A stretch of 64,000 nucleotides of DNA from Hemicentrotus pulcherrimus (taxonomy: Eukaryota > Echinodermata > Echinoidea > Camarodonta > Strongylocentrotidae). Shown here in pieces: positions 12,301-21,600 of the stretch (within the stretch, counting starts at the first letter, position 1; each line of letters begins with the position of its first letter). The DNA lies in the NCBI GenBank assembly GCA_003118195.1, contig BEXV01000196.1, forward strand, positions 181,878 through 245,877, written 5' to 3'. The translations under genes and the position numbers were made by a program. Below the pieces are notes generated by a model. That model was not told where the DNA came from. It saw only the letters and a list, made by a program, of their open reading frames with translations, and ran no database searches.

Positions 12301-14539
12301 TCGTAATGACTCCCAAGTCTACTTCTGCAGGACCTTGGCAATAGCCTTTATGGAGGTAGGGATCATCTAGAAACAAATTCTTACATATAGAGAAAATACA
12401 TTTAGGAGGCGAGCTGGCTCAGTCGGTGAAGCATATGTGGAACTAAAGATTGTGTATTCGAATCCAACTCAGGCGGATTATTAACACATGTTTGTTACAA
12501 TACCCTTCCCCTGTTTCATAGACAAAGGCTAGGTTATGGTGGAAGACAATTTTTCCCTCAGATAGGACAGTAAATAGAGGTCCTGTGTAGAGAAGAGTCA
12601 CCACCTTTGTAACGCCAAGTACTTAATGGTAATTGATAATAAAGAGCTATGTGGTGTGAGCAGTGTTGAATGTACTGATATATCTTGTCCATAATGCCAG
12701 TTTTTGAGAGAATGTTTAGTTCTGGTCGAGATGATGAAGTAATTTGTGAGCTTCCTTATTTTTTGTGTATGTCAGTGTAGAAGAATATCGCGCTAGAAAT
12801 TTCCCTGGGAAAGGATTGCTCTTCAAAATAGCTGAACATTTCGGCCAAACTATTATGCCACTTTGTGTAGTCCCAAACACACATTTCTGTGTGCGGTACA
12901 TGAAGCTATCAGCAAGACTGAGTCAAGTTCTTTTCAATTCGATCATTCCATAACCACAAAGTTGTATGTTTTGCCAAATTCTTCACAAGGCTTCAAAAAA
13001 AGTATGCCACATGCAAAAATATGATTACATTAGTATTATATCTTCCTCATAGCATACACTGCTGGAGCAGTTCTGGAATTATTTACAGACGGGTGACTTC
13101 ATTCCTGAACAGACTGCTGTCCTCACTAAACTCTGTAGTCTGTATGGTCTTTGGAGTCTAGAGAAACATATGGCCACTCTCTATCAAGGTGAGTCAAAAT
13201 GAAATGATGTAGATTGTAGTAAAACTGTCTTGATCATTTCTTAAATTATTCGTTTATTTCTTTGTATGGTAACCAGTCTTTAAGCTCCGTAGAAATGAGT
13301 AGATTTGTTCACATTTTTGTTTAAATCCTCCAAGTCGGACCCTTGTCAGTTAACAGTTTCCAGTCCTTACTAACTCTGTTAGTCTGTATAGTTTCTTAAG
13401 TTTAGAGACCATTTAAAGCGGAACTGCACTACTTTTAGCTACTTGCGCCCTCTATACAGCCAACAATGCCTAAGTGGTACCCGTTGATCCCCCATGGTCC
13501 CCTTTTTCTTATGTTAATTGAGAGCTGATTCATGAGATAACCACCTGCCAGTGACCATGCAGGGAGGTCTAATCCCTCCTGGCCAAATTAGTGCAGATAG
13601 GCTTTAAACAAATGCAAATGTTGTGTCCAAAGTAAAATTTATCCATCATTGTTCCACTTTCTGGTTGGCTTGATACCCTTCATGTAAGTAATAATCCCCT
13701 CTCCTTCCCTCCCCAATCCATCAGGTGGATATTTCTCTGGGGCGGAGACAGCTAGGTTGATCCGGGATGCCATCCTCCATCTCTGCAAAGATGTTAAGAA
13801 TGATGCGGTCTCTCTGGTTGATGTTCTGGCTCCTCCTGACTTCATCCTTAACTCACCCATTGGCTGTGCTGATGGTCAGGTAAAGATGGTTCCCTATAGC
13901 ATTTCACAGTTTATATATATATATATATATGAGGCAGTGACATGATCAAGCCTATTAACAGGCGGAATGCCTTTAGTATCATTCATAGGCCTTTTGTAAG
14001 AAACATTCAGAGGATTTGAGGTCAAGACTGGGACCAAATACAGGGTGTGTAGCCTATATTGAAGAAACTGTGAAAGCTTACACCTTTCTTCCACCCTTCT
14101 CTCATCCAGATATCAATGAAATTATTACTCCATTCACTTTAGTTTAATACTAAGTGTTATCATTTATTTGGAATTGAGTTGATGCCATGGCATATAATAA
14201 ATACCCCTTTGTTTCTTTACCTAGAATGAACCACTCACTGTTCAGTATATTAGTATGATTTTCCACTTTTTTATTGCACTTTTATATAAAAGAGGGAAAA
14301 AAAAAATCACTTCCATGATGAGAGAATTCAGTAGTCAATGGGGTAATTTACTTTGATGGTAAATGGACGTGTGTACTGAATTGTATTTTCACTATCTTTT
14401 GGTTTCTTTTTTGCTTCAGGTTTACAAACGTCTGTACAAAGCCATACTGCAGACTCCCAAGTGCCTTGAGAGGCCTGACTGGTGGAAGGAATTCCTTGAC
14501 ACACCGATCGTTGGTTCCGCACCTCCTGCTAAGCTCTGA
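395..14539 (+). CDS. ACOX3: Peroxisomal acyl-CoA oxidase 3-like, tandem copy A (15 coding exons)
   Basis: Predicted FAD-dependent peroxisomal acyl-CoA oxidase. The family inserts the trans-2 double bond in acyl-CoA and passes electrons to O2, giving H2O2; ACOX3 prefers 2-methyl-branched substrates such as pristanoyl-CoA. Exons: 395-664, 2713-2943, 4465-4539, 4792-4881, 5991-6223, 6914-7010, 7546-7728, 8975-9097, 9529-9649, 10214-10336, 11086-11196, 12201-12355, 13053-13188, 13725-13879, 14420-14539. Phases join without a frameshift into 740 residues. Visible signatures are GCFALTE (195-201, acyl-CoA dehydrogenase-type FAD region), RRQFGPT in exon 7, [10 protein letters not shown] at the end of exon 9, and TYEGDNN with Glu492, the equivalent of the catalytic base. 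The C-terminus is Ala-Lys-Leu, a PTS1 variant. The first ATG was chosen because a stop lies just upstream; it gives a tail about 35 residues longer than copy B, rich in Ser and acidic residues. The exon 10 donor (GTTGGT) is weak. ACOX3 is favoured over ACOX1/2 by the collinear match to ACOX3 throughout. Confidence 0.95.
1221..1306. repeat. 22-bp tandem repeat, about four units
   Basis: Nearly perfect tandem copies of a 22-bp unit containing CGATTCATCCATGTTGTATC, in intron 1 of ACOX3 copy A. An inverted piece (ATGAATCGAAG) recurs near 1410, so the array may be the subterminal part of a decayed mobile element. Short open frames here are made by the repeat and are not genes. Confidence 0.9.
1950..2055. 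repeat. Nested foldback (stem-loop) sequence
   Basis: The outer arms GATATAGACTGCT (1950-1962) and AGCAGTCGATATC (2043-2055) flank perfect inner arms AGGACTGGCTGTTT (1973-1986) and AAACAGCCAGTCCT (2024-2037). The unpaired loop is about 37 bases. It lies in intron 1 of ACOX3 copy A. A small foldback transposon remnant is the simplest reading. Confidence 0.85.
3823..3897. repeat. TTC-rich microsatellite
   Basis: Imperfect TTC trinucleotide run in intron 2 of ACOX3 copy A. Confidence 0.9.
3960..4345 (-). mobile_element. Decayed non-LTR retrotransposon 3' fragment (reverse-transcriptase C-terminus)
   Basis: Read on the minus strand, the segment encodes a run typical of the extreme C-terminus of metazoan non-LTR reverse transcriptases. 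It has a Leu-Gly-Trp-Glu segment, then a Phe-Phe-Val-Asn-Thr-Val block followed by Asp-Trp-Asn-Met-Leu-Pro and Ser-Leu-Glu-Thr-Phe-Lys. The frame is broken by a stop near 4208. It sits in intron 2 of ACOX3 copy A, antisense to the gene. This is a dead 5'-truncated insertion; I cannot assign the clade. Confidence 0.6.
6236..6405 (+). pseudogene. Broken tandem duplicate of ACOX3-A exon 5 (pseudoexon)
   Basis: Starting 13 bases after the exon 5 donor, the intron repeats roughly the last 165 bases of exon 5. Shared blocks include CACCCATGACGGCACC, CCTCAACTCCTTCAT and GTACCCATCAGGGATCC. Small insertions and a deletion in the Val-Gly-Asp-Leu-Gly region shift the frame, and no proper donor remains at its end. 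It cannot encode the exon 5 peptide. A local tandem duplication of exon 5 followed by decay explains it. Confidence 0.85.
6761..6913 (+). repeat. TC microsatellite that forms the exon 6 polypyrimidine tract
   Basis: About 150 bases of imperfect CT/TC repeat run directly into the acceptor TAG at 6911-6913 of ACOX3-A exon 6. The repeat therefore serves as the polypyrimidine tract. Copy B has an ordinary acceptor at this exon. Confidence 0.9.
8339..8712. mobile_element. TTAA-flanked foldback element (MITE), copy 1
   Basis: A 366-bp element (8343-8708) lies between TTAA duplications at 8339-8342 and 8709-8712. The terminal inverted repeats are AGGTAAAGACCAGT and ACTGGTCTTTACCT. It has no coding capacity. 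TTAA targets and short inverted ends are hallmarks of piggyBac-type elements, so this is probably a non-autonomous piggyBac-like MITE. It lies in intron 7 of ACOX3 copy A, and a close copy in the same orientation is at 11791. Confidence 0.85.
10214..10336 (+). CDS. ACOX3: ACOX3-A exon 10 (catalytic glutamate exon)
   Basis: Encodes residues 475-516, including [20 protein letters not shown]. Glu492 of Tyr-Glu-Gly aligns with the active-site base of acyl-CoA dehydrogenases and oxidases, which removes the alpha proton. The preceding split Gly-Val joins the CGGHGY-containing exon 9. The inferred donor at 10337 is GTTGGT. The stronger-looking GTAACC four bases on would put a stop at the next junction, so it was rejected. 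Confidence 0.9.
10585..10672. repeat. Dispersed-repeat fragment
   Basis: The segment around TTACAGGCGTAAGTGCCATG and TTAACCCACGACCTTTG resembles a conserved block of SINE-like repeats widespread in marine invertebrates. It lies in intron 10 of ACOX3 copy A. The assignment rests on motif recognition only. Confidence 0.35.
11791..12165. mobile_element. TTAA-flanked foldback element (MITE), copy 2
   Basis: Second copy of the element at 8339, same orientation, similar by eye at roughly 95%. The element (11795-12161) is bounded by TTAA at 11791-11794 and 12162-12165. Its left end AGGTAAAGACCAGT is intact; the right end reads ACTGGTCTTAACCA and has drifted. It lies in intron 11 of ACOX3 copy A, shortly before the exon 12 acceptor. 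Confidence 0.85.
12407..12476 (+). repeat. tRNA-derived SINE head
   Basis: GAGCTGGCTCAGTCGGTGAAGC resembles a Pol III A box and tRNA D-arm, written here as GAGCTGGCTCAGTCGG then TGAAGC. TATTCGAATCC about 35 bases later resembles a B box. The acceptor and T stems do not pair, so this is not a functional tRNA gene. It is best read as the 5' head of a tRNA-derived SINE in intron 12 of ACOX3 copy A. Confidence 0.55.
12775..12975. repeat. Probable diverged relative of the TTAA element family
   Basis: The segments GTAGTCCCAAACACACATT and TCGATCATTCCATAACC line up, in order and at similar spacing, with GTAGTCCCAAATACATCTTT and TTGATGATTCCAGAACC of the elements at 8339 and 11791. Clear ends are not visible. 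It lies in intron 12 of ACOX3 copy A. Confidence 0.4.
13413..13607. mobile_element. Short TTAA-flanked foldback element
   Basis: A 187-bp segment (13417-13603) is bounded by TTAA at 13413-13416 and 13604-13607. Its ends AGCGGAACTGCAC and GTGCAGATAGGCT are inverted repeats with a few mismatches in the middle. It is non-coding, in intron 13 of ACOX3 copy A. It is probably another piggyBac-like MITE family. Confidence 0.6.
13911..13930. repeat. AT dinucleotide run
   Basis: Short perfect TA/AT repeat in intron 14 of ACOX3 copy A. Confidence 0.9.
14420..14539 (+). CDS. ACOX3: ACOX3-A terminal exon with PTS1
   Basis: Encodes the last 39 residues, ending ...[10 protein letters not shown] and a TGA stop. 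The final Ala-Lys-Leu is a type 1 peroxisomal targeting signal (SKL variant). The exon differs from the copy B terminal exon at only about six positions, and the similarity continues past the stop into the 3' UTR. Confidence 0.95.
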   Translation, partial: VYKRLYKAILQTPKCLERPDWWKEFLDTPIVGSAPPAKL

Positions 14540-15460
14540 GCATCCCAGAAGTGATGATCTCAAGGACTTGTGGAGACCAAGATGAAGATTTAGAGGAAGA
14601 TTGTGATGGTAGATTGGCTGGTGCCTGCTATTTGCACAATAGGACAGATGGTTCATAATCCATTGCCTACAAGAATCCGGTGGTTCCTGAATTAAGCCTA
14701 AGAGAAGGAGAGCTTTTAGAAGCCAATGGGTTAAAGGATTAACATGTATATTTTTCTGCAAAATGATCATTTATATAACTTTTGTTGTAATTGCAACTCA
14801 AAATACAGTATGTAACTGATTTATTGAATTGTACTCCATGAGTGCTTGCCAATACTTGGAATCATTGCTGCCGTTAAGAATGCCTAGTGTGGATATGATT
14901 ATGCATTTTTTTCTGCTTGCCTAATGGCGTTAAAATTGTGAAAATTAACCTCAACATTTAAGGCTTCAACAATCACGGTGATAATGATTACAATGCTATT
15001 GATGTTTTCAACAAGCAGACTAATTCTTAAGTTTCATGCAACTCAAAGAAAACAAGCCATTTTCTTTATTCATACTGCAAATTCCCTTTGAAAAACATTG
15101 TCTTTGACGCCGTGACTGATGATAATGACTAAAAATACATGTTTGTTAACCCATTGCCTAGTGAAACTAGGTAGCTCCTGCATTTAAACCCATGGGAATG
15201 ATAAAATTCAGTAGTCGATGAGTTATAATGCACTGTTTAAAAAAAAAAAATCTGTATGAAAGCATATAAAATTCAAGAACTGAAATAGAGACACTAGTGT
15301 TAGGTGAGGGAGAGGAGGAGTAAGATGGATGAGACATGCATGGTACGGTATGTCTTTATGATGTGGATGATGATGATGATATTGTACTAAAATATTTAAT
15401 GATAATAATAATATTATACTAAAATATTTTATGATAATAACTATGATGCAGATGAAATGG

Positions 15461-15507
<47 letters not shown>
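15461..15507. repeat. GAT/ATG trinucleotide microsatellite
   Basis: Perfect run of the ATG trinucleotide in the 3' flank of ACOX3 copy A. Confidence 0.95.
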
Positions 15508-15509
<2 letters not shown>

Positions 15510-17234
15510 AAGAAGAATGAAGTGGAGGAGCAGAGGAAGAAGGAGGAAGGTGGAGGAGTAGAAGAGTAGGAAGATGAAAAAGAAGAAGTAGAAGAAAATC
15601 AGATAAAATCTGATTTGAAATTTGTTAAGTTTCACACATTAGCCTTGCCAGCAGCTGTCTATTAATCTTTGTACTAGAAACTTCATGATTATTTGTTGGT
15701 ATTTTTTGTTATAATTGTTTGTTAAATTGAAGTCATACTTCTTTTGTTCATCAATGATTTTGGGTACAGAACAATTAAGGACAACAATGCCTATTTATGT
15801 TCAAGTGAAGGATGCATATGCAACAATTTCCTTTAGTTATCCTAGCAACGATATTTCCTCATAAATGAATATGAATAATGTACCGGTAGTTCATATGGTT
15901 CATGAGTATGTATCAATGAAGTGGTTTTATTTTATTTTCCCTTATTATTTTAGCCACATCATTTGTAGATCTGCACATAAGATTGAAAGGCGATATTAAA
16001 GTATTTACCTGGTAGCTTGTATTTCAATAAGCTGAGTAATTGTGGTCCAACCATATAACCTTGTGGGTATCTGTCTTGTTATCATTGTAATGTCTAAGAT
16101 AGCCTGGTTGAGATTGTATTTATCCCTATGTATTATGTAACACTTTTGCGTCTTTTGCGAACATTTCCAGATGATTGTCATATGTAAGAATCGCAAAAGT
16201 ACCTGACACATTGATAAAATTTTGTGAACATATGATATCAATGACTTTCATATTATCTGAACATAATCTCTGTGGACATTGTGATTTAAAAAGCAGGTTC
16301 AAGAATGTAGACAGTCTGATTGGTCAAATGACACCATGTGATGATGCATCGATCTTTCCTACCACACCATGCAAAAAAGTTTCCATAAAAAAGTGGCAAG
16401 CCACAGCTAAAAGTGATAAAGATGCGCATATGCGTCTCTCAGGCGAGTACAAAATTAAGGCGCTACGAAATGCATTGTTACAAATGGCAAGAAAATTGAT
16501 GCAAATGGCGGCTCTCTAATTGACTGCGATTCTTAGCATTTTGATCAGGTATTATGCATATTACTCAATATATTCATATTGCTAACCAAAGAGATTCGAT
16601 CATACACAGTATGTCCTCCGCTAACCCATTCTATAAAATGAATAATTCATGTTTTTGTTAAGTTACAGTTAACCGGATAATGAGTAGGTCTCATTCATTA
16701 TTTGTTTGTGCCTTAACCTGCATGCAATGCATATTCACTGATGCACACACAAACATGAATTATTTGTACAGCATTGTATAAAGGTAACTTAAAATGCCCA
16801 GGAGTCTATTTCCTGAAAGAGTCGGCAACCTTGTTACAAGTAATGAATACCTATGTTTTTTGTTGGAACTTGCTCTCCTTAAATGTGATGAAACATATTT
16901 TGTGTTTGATGTATGAACAATTTGTGCAATAATTGCCCACTGTATTAGTTGTGAGGGATATGATGCAGTGATTAAATGTAAATCTTAGATTTATAAACAT
17001 GTGTACTAGATATCACTTTCAACAGTACCGGTAAGTAAGTTTTTGCAAATCATTGCCTATTTCTGACATACTACATAAACCTATATAATGAAAAAATGTA
17101 TAATGACGGCTAATAAAAGATTCCTTTTGCAGAAGATCCCACTGAGATATGTTCAGATATGTCGATGGAGCTTGCTTAATCTTGTGTGTTGAAAAATATG
17201 TGAAATATATGCAATAGTTCTATCATTTTATTCA

Positions 17235-17240
17235 AATAAA
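17235..17240 (+). other. Candidate poly(A) signal for ACOX3 copy A
   Basis: AATAAA about 2.7 kb after the stop. It would imply a long 3' UTR. Other A/T-rich hexamers lie nearby, so the assignment is weak. Confidence 0.2.
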
Positions 17241-17857
17241 CAATATTTCATTGAATTAAATTGATATAATTATTTTTATTATTCAGTGTTTTAAAGAGTA
17301 AGTTATGTCACTTACAGAGAAGATGTTAATTTGATAAGGTTTATTTTGGAGAGAAAGAAAGAAAAAATATTTAGCTTGCCAAATAAATGTGTTGTTAATT
17401 GAACAAGCAGTACTCCACTCTCCATGTACAATTATGATCTCAAGATTATATGTTGTTCCCTAGTGCTACTTTCAGCTTGCCCCTTTGCAAGTGCTATAAT
17501 AATTAGCTTTGATTCCTGATTTGCAAGATTCGTATAAGTGTCTAATTAGCTTATTATATCTCTTAAGCCTCGGTCACAAATGCCATTAAGAACTGCTACG
17601 AATGCCGTACAAATAATTTTCATACAATGGAAATTCAGGAAGATAATGGAAAAACAGGGAGTTTCGTAAAGACCTTTGTGACTGTAGCATTACTTATCTC
17701 TTAATTTACAAGAGACAAAAAAAAAAAAAAGACAGATGTTGATAATATTAAAATGCTTTCCATGATAATGCTTGAAATGTTTGTATTATTTATTCATTTC
17801 TTTATTTTTTGAGCTTACGGAGGGAGAGAGAAAAAAAACGGACAGAGTGAGCAGGAG

Positions 17858-17861
17858 NNNN
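17858..17861. other. Assembly gap (4 N)
   Basis: Unresolved bases between a GA-rich run and a GGGG run. Coverage or homopolymer uncertainty is likely. Confidence 0.95.
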
Positions 17862-18646
17862 GGGGAGGAACTACATGAGTGAGAGGGTGGATGAAAGAGG
17901 CAATGCCAATGTACCAGGATCGAAGGAGTATCTATAGGAAGATGAGAACATCAACTTTTACAAAAATAAGACGAGCAGACTCTAAAGAGAAGGGAGCAGG
18001 ACATAGAGGAAAGGGGAAATCAATGTAAAGAAATAGAACTCCAAAACTCTTTTCTTCTTATTTACTCTTTTCTTTGATCTCATCTTTTGTATAAAGAAAA
18101 TTTGATCACTAGTAGATCTATACTGATTTTTGTTTTTAACTTGTTTAACACTTTTCTTCATATCAGAACTACCAATAAATTCATTGTTGCATAAATGAAC
18201 AATATCATCCTCGCTGAGCAACATTTTAAAAATTATTTGTACTATTTTAATTTATCTATTAATTTTGTTGCAGTCAAACTGCAGCATTTCGAGAGCTAGT
18301 ATGGTACGCCGCGCGCCGTTGATGCGCGATGGAGCGCGATACATAACACCGAATATGAAGGTTACACAGCTGCACTGCTACAGCACATAATCTGTCGCTG
18401 TTCCAAACAAGTGTAATCACCCTAAATCTTCCTAAGATCTGACGTTAGACTTTGATCAATAAACAAACGGTCAAGAAAATTGTCAGTGTGTCTTTTTCGC
18501 AAAAGTAGCCAGGGTACAAGGAATTTTGCAATCCGTTAATTCCAACTCGGCTCTAGCTGTAAGTGTTAGGAACTAGGCAGCGGGACAAACAGCTGATTTT
18601 ATACAGAACGTGGACCCATCGCCTCCCTGAAGTCAAGGCGAGCAAC

Positions 18647-21600
18647 ATGGAACATTCCGCTAGTCTCGCTGCGGATACAGCAGAGAAGTCTATTTTTGAT
18701 ATTTTGCCTGATTTGCCAGCTGGTCCTCTAGATGTATATCGCCACAAAGCATCATTTAATTGGAAAAAGCTGAAAGTCGCAATTGAGGGTGAGGAAGCTC
18801 TCAGATTCCAGGTAATGTGAGGATAGTGCAACGCAAGAATTTTTGTAAATGATTAAATTAACTTAATTTTCTAAGTAGCTTCCCTGCTTTATACTCCTCT
18901 TCTTCATCCTTCTCCTTCACCTCTCCCTCCTTTGCTTCCTTATCTTTCCTTCCTCTTGATTTCCTCATTTCAATTAGTTATCATTGTAAGTTCTATGTTA
19001 ACACTAGTACAGAGTAGAGTACGCCTATAATTATAAATTAGTAGGTCTAGATCTAGACCTAGACTAGATCTAGAGCTTTTTATAATTTGTATGTAGATTA
19101 GAGGTGTGAACACAATTTTCCTTGGCTTATTTCTCCACCTTAAACTTAATATTCCTGATTAAGTTGAATCATTGTTGAAGGAAACACCCCCAAAAGATAA
19201 CTTTAGATGATAACATTCAAATTAAACTTTTTTTGGAGATCTAGAAAATATTAATAAAATAAAGCTAAAAACCATTTCAGGGAGCAACATGAAATCACAT
19301 CTAGTAAAATCTGTTCGCTTTCTTGATCACTGGAGCAGAGAATGCATCTTGTGAGCTGATCAACCAACAGATAATGTACATCCACTGATCCAATTGAATG
19401 ATCAAAGTGCTCTATCACAAGCATTTTTGTATTAACATGTTCACAAACTCATACTGACAAACAAATATCATGTAAATTTTGAAATAGAATTTAAATGAGA
19501 TGTATTTTGAGCCAATTTTTTTGTCAGGTTCCTCATATTCATAGATCTTTTTTACATTAGGCAGCTGCATGAATACAAACAACTGGAAAGAAAATTGCAT
19601 GTCTGTAAAGTCTGTGATTTCTGTAAGTTCACGTTACCATGTCAACATGTCTTTGCTCCTTAAATGTACAGTACCAAGTATGGAAGACGATGGAGGAAGA
19701 CCCTCTATTTCAACACAGCCAAGAGCCTTTAACAATGGCAAAGGCCAGGGAAGTCACATTTCGTAGAGCTCGACGCTTGTTTGAATACGGATTCCCGGAA
19801 TCGTTGTCCAGCAACATCTCTGCAAATGCATGGCTTCTAAGGGTTCTGATCATGTACGACATGGCTCTCTTCGCAAAGTTCAACCTCAACAGGATTGTAA
19901 GTGTGGGCTATTAGATCTTTTCTGTAATTTTGTGGTTTTTATCAACATTTTAGGTTTTTAAAATGCAACATTACAGTTTAAAAATATGAGCTGTAATAAG
20001 AGGAAGTAATGAAGTAGTAGTTCTTGTCGTTATTGCGGAATTCTCCTTTTGTCTTTTGTACATAGTGGAATTCACCATTCTCAGGCTCAAATTGAAAATA
20101 GGGTAATGAATTTAATTAGAGATCCACATGATCCTGTTCTTGGGGGACATTCACTTTAAGAGACTTTTGCATACATGTAGATGTGTGCACAGTACTTGCC
20201 TTTGATCATTAACCCATAGACAACTGAATACTCTAATTCTTTTAGGCTTACTACAGTGACCACTTGTTACCTGTAGGCAGTGGGTTAGCAAGTGTGTTGG
20301 GCTTATAAGTTTTTGATTTTGACTTAAAAAAAAAATAATTCTGTTCTGTTTCTTGCAGATGTTTGGGGAAACACTACGAAACTCTGGTTCATCTCGACAT
20401 GAAACCTTGGCACAACAGTCGCAGAAACTTGAGGTAATAACTTTGATTTCTCCTGCGAATTACCACATCTTGATATAAACCATGTCTCATGTTTGAGAGT
20501 TAAACTTCTGATATTTCAATGAAAAAGACTATCAGCTGTTTTGAAATACATCAATAGAAGAGAAATGTCATGTTAGTGATATATAACATTACAATCAATG
20601 AGCTTGTTTTTGAATTTTAAGAAGCAGGACAAGCTTTTGAAATGGTTGGCCTTATTTTTGCTCAAAAGCAATTCATTTAAACACTGAATGTCATTGACCA
20701 TGACCAATATTGACAGAGTTCACATATCTTCATGTTCTCTCTCCACCATCCAAGGCAATGGGCTGCTTCGCCTTGACAGAGCTATCCCACGGCACAAACA
20801 CCAAAGCTATGCGTACTACAGCTATCTATGACCCAAGTACAAAGGTGAGGTGCAACAATAACAATCAGTGGATGCTTGATAAGACTTGCTTCGGGTGTAA
20901 AGGTTGATAAGGAACTAAAAAAGGCAACAAGAACAAGATAAGATCGATCAAGTGTTGATGGGCTGATTATTCTATGTGCAAAGGTTCATCCATTGCTTGA
21001 TATTAATAGACCATGTTGAAAATGTTTTTCAATGTACACACTTTAACATAACAATCTATTGGGTGATTACGTGCATGTTTCCCATAATCCATATATTATG
21101 CATATTATTATGACTGCTGGTAGTGATGGCAAAAATCACCATTATTTCAATGGTCATATCAAGAGATTCTGGTAGTTTGGATGAAATATGTGGAGAAAAA
21201 AAACCTGTCATGCGAGACATTACAGTACATATAATCTGTAGTTGTTGCTAGGCAAAAAACATTATTGCTTCCGCTGCGTAACAACATGTAGTAATGACTA
21301 GTCTATATTCTGACTACTGAAATAATAATAATTGATAGTAATAATAATATTCCTCTTTTATGATAATGATATTCCACTTTTATATAGCGCCCAATAGATC
21401 GATACCACAATGTGTCTTAGCACTTTACAGATGTATTTACAAAATGTATGTAGCGCTTAATACATCGATGATGTCTCTAAAGCACTTAGTGACAGGTGAA
21501 TGAAAAAATCTGTAACGAGGCATTTATTAAAGACTTACATTAGATTTGAATTGTTATCAAAATGGACAATTAGCTCGGGATTTTCAGATGAATTTGTTGG

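Larger units (their letters stand above)
14540..18646. other. 3' UTR of copy A and intergenic spacer
   Basis: No exon is supported in these 4.1 kb between the two oxidase genes. They contain an ATG/GAT microsatellite (15461-15507), a small foldback beginning near 17575 (CGGTCACAAA, inverted near 17680 as TTTGTGACTG) and an assembly gap at 17858-17861. The last ~350 bases are locally CpG-rich (GCCGCGCGCCG, GCGCGATGGAGCGCGAT near 18310-18340) and probably hold the copy B promoter. The 114-residue open frame at 16175-16519 has no recognisable domain and was not annotated. Confidence 0.5.

Noticed and set aside
12407..12476. Functional tRNA gene
   Set aside because: A- and B-box-like motifs are present, but the acceptor and T stems do not pair. 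A SINE head is more likely.
16175..16519. 114-residue open frame downstream of ACOX3-A
   Set aside because: No recognisable domain, no splice partners, and composition like the flanking non-coding sequence.
18563..18646. Upstream GTG start for ACOX3-B
   Set aside because: The frame stays open back to 18563 but has no ATG before 18647. The ATG at 18647 gives a protein of the usual ACOX3 length.
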